Positions 1-12,091 are shown, counted from the first letter of the stretch. The stretch is 36,244 nucleotides of DNA from an uncultured Actinomycetes bacterium (GCA_903907835.1 CAIVPQ010000193.1:1-36244); one strand, 5' to 3'. Notes: generated by a model from the letters alone, not told the origin. Made by a program: numbers and translations.

Positions 1-291
1 CCTAAGCACGAAATTGCCCTTTCGATTCTTAATGGAATCGGCCCAACCGTCATGACTGGTGCCCAGCAACTTGGGAAAGCGCCCATCGTTGATGTGCCAA
101 GTGCTCAAGCATCCCTAGGCGGTGCGGTTGACTTGTATCTGGATGCAGGAAAATGCGGTTCGCAGGTCTCAACGGTTGTTGATGCATCAGGTGAACATTT
201 ACGGTTACTCCGAACAGGTAAATTGTCGTTGGCGCAACTTCGTGAAGTGTTGCCCATGATTATTGATGCGACTGCTCGACCGGGGCAATAA
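1..291 (+). CDS. Sua5/YciO/YrdC-type threonylcarbamoyl-AMP synthase, C-terminal part (5' truncated by window)
   Basis: Frame 1 is open from base 1 (PKHEIALSILNGIGPTVMTGAQQLG...) to TAA at 289-291. The C-terminal pattern and position upstream of the wecA-like/atp cluster resemble actinobacterial Sua5-like genes. Confidence 0.6.
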   Translation, partial: PKHEIALSILNGIGPTVMTGAQQLGKAPIVDVPSAQASLGGAVDLYLDAGKCGSQVSTVVDASGEHLRLLRTGKLSLAQLREVLPMIIDATARPGQ

Positions 292-335
292 GGCGGCCAA
301 TAGTATCCAGATGAGCGCGATTTAAAGCCAGACTC

Positions 336-348
336 TAGACTCATACCT
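336..348 (+). promoter_or_regulatory. Putative leaderless promoter of glyA: TAGACT (336-341), 7 nt, ATG at 349
   Basis: TANNNT -10-like hexamer 7 nt before the start codon; no obvious Shine-Dalgarno. Confidence 0.45.
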
Positions 349-1614
349 ATGAGCGACGTCTTTTATGGTTCCGACTTTGATGAGTTAACCAACACAGATC
401 CCGAAATAGCCCAAATCCTTATTGATGAACTCTCGCGTTTACGTGGCGGAATTCAGCTAATTGCGAGTGAGAACTTCACCTCTCCTGCAGTTTTGACTGC
501 AATGGGTTCAACTTTGAGCAACAAATATGCCGAAGGTTACCCAGGCAAGCGCTATTACGGTGGATGCGAAGTCGTTGATGTGGCCGAGACTATTGGCATC
601 CAACGAGCCAAGGATCTTTTCGACGCAGACCATGCAAACTTGCAGCCACACTCTGGCGCCAGTGCCAACATCGCAGTCTTCGGAGCGTTTCTTTCTCCAG
701 GCGATACATTCCTGTCAATGAGCCTTCCACATGGTGGTCACTTAACTCATGGCGCAAAGGTTTCATTCAGCGGCAAGTGGTTTAACCCAGTTCATTATGG
801 TGTGGCTGAAGGAACTGAAGATATTGATTACGACCAAGTTCGCGCCCTAGCTCGTGAGCACAAGCCAAAGATGATTATTGCTGGCGGTTCTGCTATTCCT
901 CGCCTAATTGATTTCAAGGCATTCCGCGAGATCGCAGATGAAGTTGGCGCTATCTTGCATGTTGATGCAGCGCACTTTATTGGCCTGGTTGCCGGAAAAG
1001 CTATCCATTCTCCAGTTCCTTACGCAGACGTGGTGTCATTTACAACACACAAGGTTTTGCGTGGACCGAGAAGCGGCATGATTTTGTGCAAGCAAGAGCA
1101 CGCGGCTGCAATCGACAAGGCAGTATTCCCGATGATGCAAGGCGGACCGCTGATGCATGTGGTTGCGGCTAAGGCAGTTGCACTCAAAGAAGCAGCAACA
1201 CATGAGTACCAGAAGTACGCGAGTGACGTCATCGTCAACGCAAAGGCAATGACCGCTGGCTTAGAAGCCGAGGGGATGCGCCCAGTTACTGGTGGAACAG
1301 ATACTCACCTAGCACTTCTTGACCTGCAAGGACTTGGTGTCTCGGGCAGAGACGCCGAAGATCGTTGTGGAGCATCCGGAATCGTTTTGAATAAGAATGC
1401 AATCCCATACGATCCAGCACCTCCAAGTGTGGCTAGTGGAATACGAGTGGGAACGCCTTCTGTAACCACTCAAGGAATGGGCGTCACAGAGATGGCCACC
1501 ATTGCACGATTAATCAGTCGTGCAGTGAAGTCTGATTCAGCAACTGAACATGCTGCCATTAAGGCAGAAGTTGGCCAACTCACAGACGCATTTCCCGCAT
1601 ACCCACGCGGCTAA
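349..1614 (+). CDS. glyA: Serine hydroxymethyltransferase
   Basis: 421 aa; QLIASENFTSP, NKYAEGYPGKRYYGG, LQPHSGASAN, HGGHLTHG and a PLP-lysine motif (TTHKVLRGPRSG) are recognisable. Confidence 0.93.
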   Translation: MSDVFYGSDFDELTNTDPEIAQILIDELSRLRGGIQLIASENFTSPAVLTAMGSTLSNKYAEGYPGKRYYGGCEVVDVAETIGIQRAKDLFDADHANLQPHSGASANIAVFGAFLSPGDTFLSMSLPHGGHLTHGAKVSFSGKWFNPVHYGVAEGTEDIDYDQVRALAREHKPKMIIAGGSAIPRLIDFKAFREIADEVGAILHVDAAHFIGLVAGKAIHSPVPYADVVSFTTHKVLRGPRSGMILCKQEHAAAIDKAVFPMMQGGPLMHVVAAKAVALKEAATHEYQKYASDVIVNAKAMTAGLEAEGMRPVTGGTDTHLALLDLQGLGVSGRDAEDRCGASGIVLNKNAIPYDPAPPSVASGIRVGTPSVTTQGMGVTEMATIARLISRAVKSDSATEHAAIKAEVGQLTDAFPAYPRG

Positions 1615-1618
1615 GACC

Positions 1619-1631
1619 TAACCTTAAGAAC
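1619..1631 (+). promoter_or_regulatory. Putative leaderless promoter: TAACCT (1619-1624), 7 nt, ATG at 1632
   Basis: TANNNT hexamer 7 nt upstream of the ATG, inside the 17-bp gap after glyA. Confidence 0.3.
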
Positions 1632-2717
1632 ATGCGCGAATATCTACTCTGCTTACTCGCGGCCACAGCTGTCACATACTTAGTGACTCCTGTTGTGCGA
1701 GTAATGGCCTTTAGATCTGGCGCAATGGCCGAGGTGCGAGATCGCGATGTTCATAGCATTCCAACTCCGCGCTGGGGTGGCATCGCTATGTTGGCCGGTT
1801 TAGGAGTCGCGGTAACACTTGCTAGCCGCCTTCCTTTGATGCGAACCATTTTCGCGGACAATCGACAGATTGTGGCTTTGTTGACTGGAGTGGCAATCAT
1901 CGTGGTGCTGGGCATCGTGGATGATCGAGTCGCCTTAGACGCTCCGACAAAGTTGGTGGGTCAGATTCTTGCTGCCGGTGCTATGGCATCTCAAGGAATT
2001 ACATTGGTCTGGCTGCCAATCGGTGGAACATTCATCCTGGACCCAACGACCTCTGTGCTTTTGACTGTTTTAGTCGTGCTGGTAAGCGTGAATGCCGTCA
2101 ACATGGTCGATGGCCTCGATGGTTTAGCAATCAGCATTGTTGGTATCGGTGCGGGTGCATTTTTTGCCTATTCGTATTTCTTATCCGTGCAAAATGGGTA
2201 CCAGCGTGCAGCCTTAGCAACCTTAGTTTCTGCTGCACTTTTAGGTATGTGTGTCGGATTTTTGCCACACAATTGGTATCGGGCTCGAATCTTCATGGGC
2301 GACACTGGCTCAATGTTGATCGGTCTATTGATGGCTGCATCTTCAATCATGCTCACTGGTCAAATTGATCCAGGTGGACTAAGTGGCAGCGCATTGCTTC
2401 CGGCGTTCCTGCCAATTCTGCTCCCGCTTTCCATCTTGGCAATCCCGCTCCTGGACCTGGTCTTAGCAGTTGTGCGACGAACCAGAAGAGGTCGCTCACC
2501 GTTTGCCCCTGACAAGGAACATTTACATCACCGACTCCTAGACCTTGGACATGGACAGAAGCGAGCCGTCATAATCATGTCCGCTTTCACAGCTTTAGTT
2601 GCATTCGGTGCAGTAAGTACTGCGTTTGTGCCGGTCTGGCTCACAATCACCGGTATCGCTGTTGCTGGATCAACGCTCGTGGTATGGGTCCTCAATCCGC
2701 CGAAGGATGCCTTATGA
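1632..2717 (+). CDS. wecA: WecA/MraY-family undecaprenyl-phosphate GlcNAc-1-phosphate transferase
   Basis: Polytopic membrane protein; VNAVNMVDGLDGLA, GFLPHNWYRARIFMGDTGSM and DKEHLHHRLLDLGH motifs of the polyprenyl-phosphate HexNAc-1-P transferase family. Confidence 0.88.
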   Translation: MREYLLCLLAATAVTYLVTPVVRVMAFRSGAMAEVRDRDVHSIPTPRWGGIAMLAGLGVAVTLASRLPLMRTIFADNRQIVALLTGVAIIVVLGIVDDRVALDAPTKLVGQILAAGAMASQGITLVWLPIGGTFILDPTTSVLLTVLVVLVSVNAVNMVDGLDGLAISIVGIGAGAFFAYSYFLSVQNGYQRAALATLVSAALLGMCVGFLPHNWYRARIFMGDTGSMLIGLLMAASSIMLTGQIDPGGLSGSALLPAFLPILLPLSILAIPLLDLVLAVVRRTRRGRSPFAPDKEHLHHRLLDLGHGQKRAVIIMSAFTALVAFGAVSTAFVPVWLTITGIAVAGSTLVVWVLNPPKDAL

Positions 2718-3130
2718 GTGTTATTTCCTCAGCCCAAGCGGCCAAAAGAGCACTGTTTATTGGGCTAATGTCTTGGTTCGGGGTGACAATCTTTGCGGTT
2801 GTGATCTCATACTTCGCCGCAGGTAAGCCTGGGGTATGGGGCGCAATAGTTGGCAGCGCGATCGCTGGATTGTTCCTATTTGTTACTGCTGGGGTTGCAA
2901 TCATCACGGCAAAATCTGATGTGAATGTCTTAGGAGCTGCAATTCTTGGCTCCTGGCTCCTAAAAATTGTGGTCCTGATGGGCGCCCTTGCTTGGCTAAG
3001 AAATCAAACTTTTTACAACAAGTCGACCCTCTTTGCGACGCTGCTGATTACAACCTTCGGGCTCCTGGTTCTCGAGGCCAAACTAATCACCAGTGCACCA
3101 GTTCCTTACCTAGAGCCCGACGAGCGCTAG
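2714..3130 (+). CDS. Small membrane protein, AtpI-like position in ATP synthase cluster
   Basis: ATG at 2714 overlaps the upstream TGA (ATGA). Four hydrophobic segments; located just upstream of the atp genes. Confidence 0.65.
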   Translation: MSVISSAQAAKRALFIGLMSWFGVTIFAVVISYFAAGKPGVWGAIVGSAIAGLFLFVTAGVAIITAKSDVNVLGAAILGSWLLKIVVLMGALAWLRNQTFYNKSTLFATLLITTFGLLVLEAKLITSAPVPYLEPDER

Positions 3131-3145
3131 TACATGTTTGTGTGC

Positions 3146-3159
3146 TAATCTCGTACGCG
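3146..3159 (+). promoter_or_regulatory. Putative leaderless promoter: TAATCT (3146-3151) preceded by TGTGC, 8 nt, ATG at 3160
   Basis: tgtgcTAATCTcgtacgcgATG; -10-like box 8 nt before the ATG. Confidence 0.45.
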
Positions 3160-3393
3160 ATGGGCGACACTCCAAGTGATCAATCGGACAATCGTTTTAA
3201 GAACGAGGGACCGAGTGAAGACATGGCGTGGTCAGCCATCAGCAGTCTCTTAGCTGGACCAATTGTTTGGGGTGGCTTTGGGGCACTGATAGACCACTTT
3301 GCACATACTTCAAGGGTGTTTTTACCAATTGGAATTGTGCTTGGGTTCATCACATCTTTTTATATTGTTTATGTTCGCTTCGGTCGTAAGTAG
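3160..3393 (+). CDS. AtpZ/AtpI-like F0F1 ATPase-associated small membrane protein
   Basis: 77 aa from ATG 3160 (the track ORF starts earlier in an overlapping frame); AWSAISSLLAGPIVWGGFGALIDHF...LPIGIVLGFITSFYIVY resembles the AtpZ/AtpI family; directly upstream of atpB. Confidence 0.65.
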   Translation: MGDTPSDQSDNRFKNEGPSEDMAWSAISSLLAGPIVWGGFGALIDHFAHTSRVFLPIGIVLGFITSFYIVYVRFGRK

Positions 3394-3417
3394 ACCGAAT
3401 TCCAACTGGGGAGTTGC

Positions 3418-4504
<1,087 letters not shown>

Positions 4505-4550
4505 ATCAGCCCGAAACTTTTAAATCTATCCGCTTTTTCTAGGAGTGTTT

Positions 4551-5096
4551 ATGAACCACTTGGTAAGGGTCTCAGCAGAGTCCGGTAGCGAGCACAACGT
4601 ATTGTTGCCTGCGCTGCCTGACATGATCTGGGGTGGCCTGTCCTTTCTGGTAATCGTCCTCTTGTTCTCCAAGTTTGTAATGCCGCGTATGCGAGTCATC
4701 ACAGCTGAGCGCATTGAGAAGATTGAAGGTGGACTTAAGCGCGCCGAAGATTTGCAGGAAGATGCTGCGTCATTGCTTGCGCAATATCGCGAGGCACTTG
4801 CTTCTGCAAACAAAGAAGCGGCCGACATTCGTAATGGCGCTTTGGCTGAACGAACAGCAATCATTGATGAAGCCAAAAAGGCCGCGGCTCTGGCCGCAGC
4901 TGCTGTTACTGCTGCGGCTCAAGGTTCACTTGAAGCAGACCGAGCTCGTATCGCAATTGAATTGCGACGCGATCTGGGAACTTCTGCAACTGAATTGGCA
5001 TCACGTATCGTTGGCGAGTCACTCACCGACGATGCGCGCTCCAAGGCAGTCGTGGATCGTTTCATCGCTGAACTAGAGCAGGTAGCGAGCAACTAA
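4551..5096 (+). CDS. atpF: ATP synthase subunit b
   Basis: N-terminal TM helix followed by a long Ala/charged helix; RBS taggag; operon position between atpE and atpH. Confidence 0.9.
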   Translation: MNHLVRVSAESGSEHNVLLPALPDMIWGGLSFLVIVLLFSKFVMPRMRVITAERIEKIEGGLKRAEDLQEDAASLLAQYREALASANKEAADIRNGALAERTAIIDEAKKAAALAAAAVTAAAQGSLEADRARIAIELRRDLGTSATELASRIVGESLTDDARSKAVVDRFIAELEQVASN

Positions 5097-5893
5097 TGTC
5101 ATCAGTTAGCCAAATCGCGCGGCAAAAGGTCAATCAGTCTCTGACTGAATTGACTAACCCTTTGGTAGGTGAGCAGCTTTTCGCTGTTGCCAACCTTCTT
5201 GAGGGTGAGAAGTCTTTGCGTCGTCATTTGTCTGACTCAGGTGCACCTGTTGCACAGCGCCAAGCAGTAGCAGCCGAACTTTTGGGTAACCAGATTTCTG
5301 TTGAGACTCACGAGGTCGTGAAAACAGTTCTGGCGCAAAGATGGTCAAATGAAGCTGATTTGATTGCTGGAATTGAACAGGCTGGAGCACTTGTAATTTT
5401 TGCTGCGGCCCAGGCTCAAGGTGTTATTGATGTTGTGGAAGAAGAAATTTTCTACTTTGCACGTCTTGTCGATGGCGAACCTCAATTGCAGATGGCACTT
5501 TCTGATTCTGCGTCATCGGCCTCAGCTAAGGCAGAGTTAGTCACCGATCTCCTCTCTGGTCGGGCCAATGCCGCAACCGTGAGTGTGTTGGTGCAATTCA
5601 CCAGTCACCGTCGCGGTCGTCGTGTTGGATCAGCCCTCGATGAACTTTCGACGCTAGCCGCGGGGCGTCGTGGCTCAATCGTTGCCACAGTGACATCAGC
5701 AATCGAATTGTCTCAAGACCAAAAGACTCGCATTGGTAATGCATTAGCGAAGATTTATAGTCGCGAGATTCTCGTTGATGTTGCAATTGACCCGCAAGTT
5801 ATCGGTGGCATCTCAGTCAATGTGGCTGGCGAAGTTATCGATGGCACAATCTCATCACGACTAGAACAGGCAAGACGCCAACTACTGGCTTAA
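5096..5893 (+). CDS. atpH: ATP synthase subunit delta
   Basis: TAATG overlap with atpF; C-terminal ...VDVAIDPQVIGGISVNVAGEVIDGTISSRLEQARRQL matches the OSCP/delta family. Confidence 0.92.
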   Translation: MSSVSQIARQKVNQSLTELTNPLVGEQLFAVANLLEGEKSLRRHLSDSGAPVAQRQAVAAELLGNQISVETHEVVKTVLAQRWSNEADLIAGIEQAGALVIFAAAQAQGVIDVVEEEIFYFARLVDGEPQLQMALSDSASSASAKAELVTDLLSGRANAATVSVLVQFTSHRRGRRVGSALDELSTLAAGRRGSIVATVTSAIELSQDQKTRIGNALAKIYSREILVDVAIDPQVIGGISVNVAGEVIDGTISSRLEQARRQLLA

Positions 5894-5935
5894 GAAAACT
5901 TTAATTATCCAAGAAGAAATAGAAAGCAGGACACT

Positions 5936-7567
5936 ATGACGCAACTCTCGATCCAACCGGAAGAGATTCGCGAAGCGATCGATCGCAATGTCGAATCGTT
6001 TGCACCTGGAACTTCTCGCGAAGAGGTCGGCCATGTTGTTGAAACTGGCGACGGCATTGCTCGCGTTGAAGGTCTGCATTCGGCTATGACTAATGAACTC
6101 CTTGAGTTTGAAGGCGGCCTACTAGGGCTGGCATTAAACCTTGACGTTCGTGAAATCGGTGCTGTTCTTCTTGGTGATGGTTCCAAAGTTGCAGAAGGTC
6201 AGGTTGTAAAGCGCACCGGAGAGATTCTTTCTGTCCCAGTCGGCGATGGCTTCCTAGGTCGCGTTGTTGACCCACTTGGTAATCCAATTGACGGTCAGGG
6301 TCCGATTGTTGCTGAAGGTCGTCGTGCCCTTGAGACTCAGGCGCCGACTGTTGTTCAGCGTCAGCCTGTTAAAGAGCCGATGCTTACAGGTATCAAGGCA
6401 ATCGATGCAATGACTGCAATCGGTCGTGGACAGCGTCAGCTAATCATTGGTGACCGTCAGACTGGTAAGACTGCTGTTGCCCTAGACACTATTTTGAATC
6501 AGCGTGAAAACTGGCTTTCTGGAGATCCAAAGAAGCAAGTTAAATGTATTTATGTTGCAATCGGCCAAAAGGGCTCAACCATTGCCGCTGTTAAAGGCGC
6601 GCTAGAAGAGTTTGGCGCGATGGAGTACACCACAATCGTGGCCGCTCCGGCATCTGATCCTGCAGGTTTCAAGTACCTAGCGCCTTACACCGGTTCTGCC
6701 ATTGGCCAGCACTGGATGTACAAGGGCGAGCACGTTTTGATCATCTTTGATGACCTTTCCAAGCAAGCTGAGGCTTACCGTGCTGTATCGCTACTCCTAC
6801 GCCGTCCACCAGGCCGTGAAGCTTACCCAGGTGACGTTTTCTACTTACACTCTCGTTTGCTAGAGCGTTGTGCAAAATTGTCCAACGAATTAGGCGCTGG
6901 CTCAATGACTGGTCTACCAATCATTGAGACTAAGGCCAATGACGTTTCTGCATACATTCCAACTAACGTAATTTCAATCACTGATGGTCAGTGCTTCCTA
7001 GAGTCTGATCTGTTCAACTCTGGTGTTCGTCCGGCTATCAACGTGGGTATTTCCGTATCCCGCGTGGGTGGATCTGCTCAGCCAAAGGCAATGAAAAAGG
7101 TTGCTGGTCGTCTGCGTCTAGATCTTGCTCAGTTCCGCGAGCTTGAGGCTTTCGCTGCATTCGGATCTGATCTTGATGCCGCTTCAAAGGCACAGCTTGA
7201 GCGTGGCGCGCGTCTTGTTGAGTTGCTAAAGCAGCCTCAGTACCAGCCACAGTCAATGGAACGTGAAGCAGTTTCTGTTTGGGCTGGAACTTCTGGAAAT
7301 CTTGATGACGTTCCAGTTGAAGACATCCGTCGCTTTGATAGTGAATTCTTGGCAGCTGTGGAACTCAAGCATGGCGAATTGTTAACGACTATTCGCGAAA
7401 CAACTGATCTTTCAGACGAGACCATTACTGCGCTAGAGGGTGTAATTGCTAACTTCAAGAAGCAGTTCACAACAACCGCAGGTCACGTATTAGTGAATGA
7501 AGCCGCAATTGAAGCATTAGACGAGTCTGAAATTGACCCGACACAGATCGTGAAAGAAAAGGCATAA
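5936..7567 (+). CDS. atpA: ATP synthase subunit alpha
   Basis: Walker [27 protein letters not shown] signature; RBS aaagcagg. Confidence 0.98.
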   Translation: MTQLSIQPEEIREAIDRNVESFAPGTSREEVGHVVETGDGIARVEGLHSAMTNELLEFEGGLLGLALNLDVREIGAVLLGDGSKVAEGQVVKRTGEILSVPVGDGFLGRVVDPLGNPIDGQGPIVAEGRRALETQAPTVVQRQPVKEPMLTGIKAIDAMTAIGRGQRQLIIGDRQTGKTAVALDTILNQRENWLSGDPKKQVKCIYVAIGQKGSTIAAVKGALEEFGAMEYTTIVAAPASDPAGFKYLAPYTGSAIGQHWMYKGEHVLIIFDDLSKQAEAYRAVSLLLRRPPGREAYPGDVFYLHSRLLERCAKLSNELGAGSMTGLPIIETKANDVSAYIPTNVISITDGQCFLESDLFNSGVRPAINVGISVSRVGGSAQPKAMKKVAGRLRLDLAQFRELEAFAAFGSDLDAASKAQLERGARLVELLKQPQYQPQSMEREAVSVWAGTSGNLDDVPVEDIRRFDSEFLAAVELKHGELLTTIRETTDLSDETITALEGVIANFKKQFTTTAGHVLVNEAAIEALDESEIDPTQIVKEKA

Positions 7568-8488
7568 GTGGGCGCGCAACTTAGGGTTTACCGACGACGG
7601 ATCAAGTCCGTCAAGGCAACCAAGAAGATTACGAAGGCAATGGAGCTCATTGCGTCTTCGCGTATCGTCAAGGCGCAACAGCGCGTTGACGCTTCTTTGC
7701 CGTACACCCAAGAACTTTTGCGCGCGATTTCATCTGCAGTTTCCAATGGCAGCAGCAGTCACCCGCTAGTGACACCAAATGATTCACCTAAGCGCGCAGC
7801 CGTCATTTTGTTAACTGCTGATCGCGGACTTGCTGGAGCATATTCCTCTGCAGTGATCAAGGAAGGTGAAGCACTTAATGCCTTACTTCGTGAACGCGGA
7901 ATAACACCAACACATTATTTGGTTGGCCGTAAATCAGTGGCCTATTACAAGTTCCGCGAGCGTGCGATTGTTAAATCTTTGACTGGCTTCACCGATCAAC
8001 CAACTTACGAAAATGCTAAAGAAATTGGCGAAGCGGTTCTTGAGGCTTTCTTAAATGATTCAGAATCTGCTGGTGTGGACGAAATCCACATTGTTTACAC
8101 GCACTTCTTAAACATGGCTGTTCAAGAAGTTCGCGTTCGCCAACTTCTACCAATTGAGGTTGTTGAGGCCACCACGGCTCAAGCAAGTGAAGAACCTAAG
8201 GGTGCCGCTGTTCCACTTTATGACTTTGAGCCCAGCGCTGAAGCTGTGCTTGATGCTCTACTGCCTCGCTATGTCGAGAACATTATCTACACCTCAATGT
8301 TGTTAGGTGCTGCCAGTGAACACGCCGCTCGTCGTCGTGCCATGAAGTCTGCATCTGACAATGCCGAAGAACTAATTAAAGACCTTTCACGTCGAGCCAA
8401 CCAGGCTCGTCAGGCCGAAATCACCCAGGAGATTAGTGAAATTGTCGGCGGCGCCGATGCACTTTCCTCCGCATCATCAGGGAGCTAA
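7568..8488 (+). CDS. atpG: ATP synthase subunit gamma
   Basis: GTG start; RRRIKSVKATKKITKAMELIASSRIVKAQ and a C-terminal MKSASDNAEELIKDLSRRANQARQAEITQEISEIVGGA. Confidence 0.97.
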   Translation: MGAQLRVYRRRIKSVKATKKITKAMELIASSRIVKAQQRVDASLPYTQELLRAISSAVSNGSSSHPLVTPNDSPKRAAVILLTADRGLAGAYSSAVIKEGEALNALLRERGITPTHYLVGRKSVAYYKFRERAIVKSLTGFTDQPTYENAKEIGEAVLEAFLNDSESAGVDEIHIVYTHFLNMAVQEVRVRQLLPIEVVEATTAQASEEPKGAAVPLYDFEPSAEAVLDALLPRYVENIIYTSMLLGAASEHAARRRAMKSASDNAEELIKDLSRRANQARQAEITQEISEIVGGADALSSASSGS

Positions 8489-9922
<1,434 letters not shown>

Positions 9923-9924
9923 TT

Positions 9925-10332
9925 GTGACTGAATTGACCGTTTCTGTAGTGGCAGTCGACCGCAATGTGTGGTCGGGTCCCGCTAAGGCCTTGGTTGCCA
10001 AAACTCCGGAAGGCGAAATTGGCATCTTGGCAGGGCACGAACCTGTACTTTCGCTCTTGGTAAATGGCGTCGTACGGATTACTGCAGTTGATGGGTCGAA
10101 AGTTTATGTTGCTGTCCATGGTGGCTTTTTAGCCGTGGACAATAACAATGTTCGAGTTTTAGCAGAAGTCGCTGAACTAGCTGGTGACATTGATGTTTCG
10201 CGGGCACAACGTGCACTTGAAAACGCAAGTGCTAGCGGGGTGGATTCTGCAGAAAGATTAGCTGCAATCCACCGAGCAGAGACCCGAATTCAGGCTGCGA
10301 CAGCAGCAACCGCGGTAACTTTACACAATTAA
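9925..10332 (+). CDS. atpC: ATP synthase subunit epsilon
   Basis: GTG start; TPEGEIGILAGHEPVLSLL and C-terminal helical hairpin; last gene of the operon. Confidence 0.93.
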   Translation: MTELTVSVVAVDRNVWSGPAKALVAKTPEGEIGILAGHEPVLSLLVNGVVRITAVDGSKVYVAVHGGFLAVDNNNVRVLAEVAELAGDIDVSRAQRALENASASGVDSAERLAAIHRAETRIQAATAATAVTLHN

Positions 10333-10446
10333 TTTCGCGGGCTTCGCAAGTACGCAAAGGATATCTTTAATGTTGGTGTTTGTCATGCCCATTTGTGAGT
10401 AAAGATAAGAGAGTAAGTAGAAGCATTTCTTAGCTAAGGGGCTCTC

Positions 10447-10857
10447 ATGACAAGTCGTAGATCTTTTATCGGAAGTTCGTTTATTGGGGCCCTGGTCACC
10501 CTTATCCCAGGGAAATCATTCGGTGCTGTTTCCAAAGCAAAGAAAACTAAGGTTTGCAAAATCAGCTCCATCCCGGTTGGTGGTGGGAAAATTATCAAAT
10601 CCACACGCGGGTATTTACTGATAACTCAGCCAAAGAAAAATACTTTTCGTGCTTTTAGCGCGCGCTGCACTCATGAAGGATGCACTGTTGGGCCCGTTGC
10701 CACTGGAACCAATGCAGTTTCTGGTGGGGTAGTAAATTGCAACTGTCATGGCGCGCAATTTAGCGCCAATGATGGTTCTGCAGTACGTGGACCGGCGCGT
10801 AGTCCATTAAAGAAATATGTAGTCAGCAAAGATAAGACCTACCTTTACATCAACTAA
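10447..10857 (+). CDS. Rieske [2Fe-2S] protein with Tat-like signal
   Basis: SRRSFI twin-arginine motif followed by a hydrophobic stretch; Rieske boxes CTHEGC and CNCHGAQF; RBS aagggg. Confidence 0.88.
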   Translation: MTSRRSFIGSSFIGALVTLIPGKSFGAVSKAKKTKVCKISSIPVGGGKIIKSTRGYLLITQPKKNTFRAFSARCTHEGCTVGPVATGTNAVSGGVVNCNCHGAQFSANDGSAVRGPARSPLKKYVVSKDKTYLYIN

Positions 10858-10982
10858 GCCGCAAGAATCTTGAAATTCTCCAAATCTTCCCATGTGTTTG
10901 GCCAGATGCGGATTTTTGATAGTCAAATTATTGAGAGTTTTCCAGCAGGGGAGATTCATAACAAACAGAGGCGATAACTCGA

Positions 10983-11435
10983 ATGCCAGACGATAATGAA
11001 GAAACAGCCAGTGCTACAAACAACATCGAAGGTGGGCAGGAAGTTATGAGTAATCCAGAAGAGCCAGAAGTGTCGCAAGAGCCATCCGTGGAAAGTAAGC
11101 AGATTACACTCACGATTAATCGTGCTTGGGCCAAAGTTGCAGCTTTCATTTTGGCTGGCTTCTTAGGTTTTATCGCGGGAGCATTTGTTACTAAGTATTG
11201 TCTAGATGACGAACATAGCGGTGGCAAGCACCATGACGGTCCTAGTGGCCACTCGAGGATGTATCACGATGACGATCGATTTGATGGGTATGGACCAGGT
11301 GGCATGGGGCCAGGCGATGACATGCGCTTGCGAGATTGTCCGAATGACATGCCCGTGACGCCAAGTTGCCGGGATCAAAATAACATCCCGTTAAATCCTG
11401 AGGATTCAACTGATAATCCAACACCAGCAAACTAA
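10983..11435 (+). CDS. Uncharacterised single-TM protein with acidic N-terminus and His/Asp/Gly-rich C-terminal tail
   Basis: One TM segment (WAKVAAFILAGFLGFIAGAFV) then KYCLDDEHSGGKHHDGPSGHSRMYHDDDRFDGYGPGGMGPGDDM...; upstream AGAGGCG. Confidence 0.65.
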   Translation: MPDDNEETASATNNIEGGQEVMSNPEEPEVSQEPSVESKQITLTINRAWAKVAAFILAGFLGFIAGAFVTKYCLDDEHSGGKHHDGPSGHSRMYHDDDRFDGYGPGGMGPGDDMRLRDCPNDMPVTPSCRDQNNIPLNPEDSTDNPTPAN

Positions 11436-11441
11436 TGAACA

Positions 11442-11481
11442 AAATAATGGGGATCCGCTGCTTGGCGAGTCCCCATTATTT
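11442..11481. terminator. Bidirectional intrinsic terminator between convergent genes
   Basis: Perfect 12-bp inverted repeat AAATAATGGGGA (11442-11453) / TCCCCATTATTT (11470-11481) with a 16-nt loop; A/T-rich flanks on both sides, between the stop at 11435(+) and the stop at 11493(-). Confidence 0.85.
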
Positions 11482-11492
11482 AATCAAAGCTA

Positions 11493-12065
11493 TTAACGGT
11501 TGCGACCTGGCTCCCATAAAGTATCGCCCAGTTCCTTATTGGCTACTCGGGACAAAATGAACAGTAAGTCGGAAAGTCGATTCAGGTAAGTTGCGGCAAG
11601 AGTGTTCACTCCGCCGTGATACATATCGATTGCTGCCCAAGTGCTGCGCTCTGCGCGTCGCGCCACTGTGCGTGCTACGTGTAGGTGCGCCGCACTCAAA
11701 GTGCCACCAGGCAAGATGAACGAGCGCAGGGGTTCAAGTTCCTCGTTGTACTTGTCGCAGGCCTTCTCGAGGCGCTCAACATACTCGGGGGTGACTCGAA
11801 GTGGCTCATGTGCCGGATTATCAATCACGGGTGTGCAAAGGTCTGCACCGACGTCAAAAAGGTCATTTTGGATGCCTATGAGTAGTTCTGTGATGTCCTC
11901 GCGGAGCGTTGACCCTGCTATTGCTAGGCCAATTGAGGAGTTTGCCTCATCAACATCGGCGTATGCCTTAAGCCTAGGATCATTCTTTCCAGTGCGACTC
12001 ATGTCACCAAGATTGGTGGTGCCATCGTCGCCAGTACGGGTATAAATGCGCGTCAAGTTGACCAT
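11493..12065 (-). CDS. cobO: PduO-type cob(I)alamin adenosyltransferase
   Basis: [18 protein letters not shown]-terminus and RRAERS...[24 protein letters not shown]-terminus of the PduO/MMAB family (symbol in the loose actinobacterial sense). Confidence 0.9.
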   Translation of the reverse strand: MVNLTRIYTRTGDDGTTNLGDMSRTGKNDPRLKAYADVDEANSSIGLAIAGSTLREDITELLIGIQNDLFDVGADLCTPVIDNPAHEPLRVTPEYVERLEKACDKYNEELEPLRSFILPGGTLSAAHLHVARTVARRAERSTWAAIDMYHGGVNTLAATYLNRLSDLLFILSRVANKELGDTLWEPGRNR

Positions 12066-12078
12066 GAGTTCCAGCCTA
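12066..12078 (-). promoter_or_regulatory. Putative leaderless promoter of cobO: TAGGCT (12078-12073, minus), 7 nt, ATG
   Basis: Minus strand reads TAGGCTggaactcATG. Confidence 0.45.
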
Positions 12079-12091
12079 GGGGTAAGAACGG

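Noticed and set aside
2992-3393. Long 133-aa version of the AtpZ-like ORF
   Set aside because: The first 56 codons overlap the upstream membrane gene out of frame; ATG 3160 with a -10-like box fits better.
4526-4876. 116-aa minus-strand ORF
   Set aside because: Antisense to atpF; Ser/Ala-rich shadow of its Ala-rich helix.
4873-4925. GCN-rich alternating stretch resembling a repeat
   Set aside because: Explained by Ala codons in the atpF peripheral-stalk helix.
11641-12045. 134-aa plus-strand ORF
   Set aside because: Shadow of cobO on the opposite strand; Arg/Ser-rich translation typical of antisense reading.
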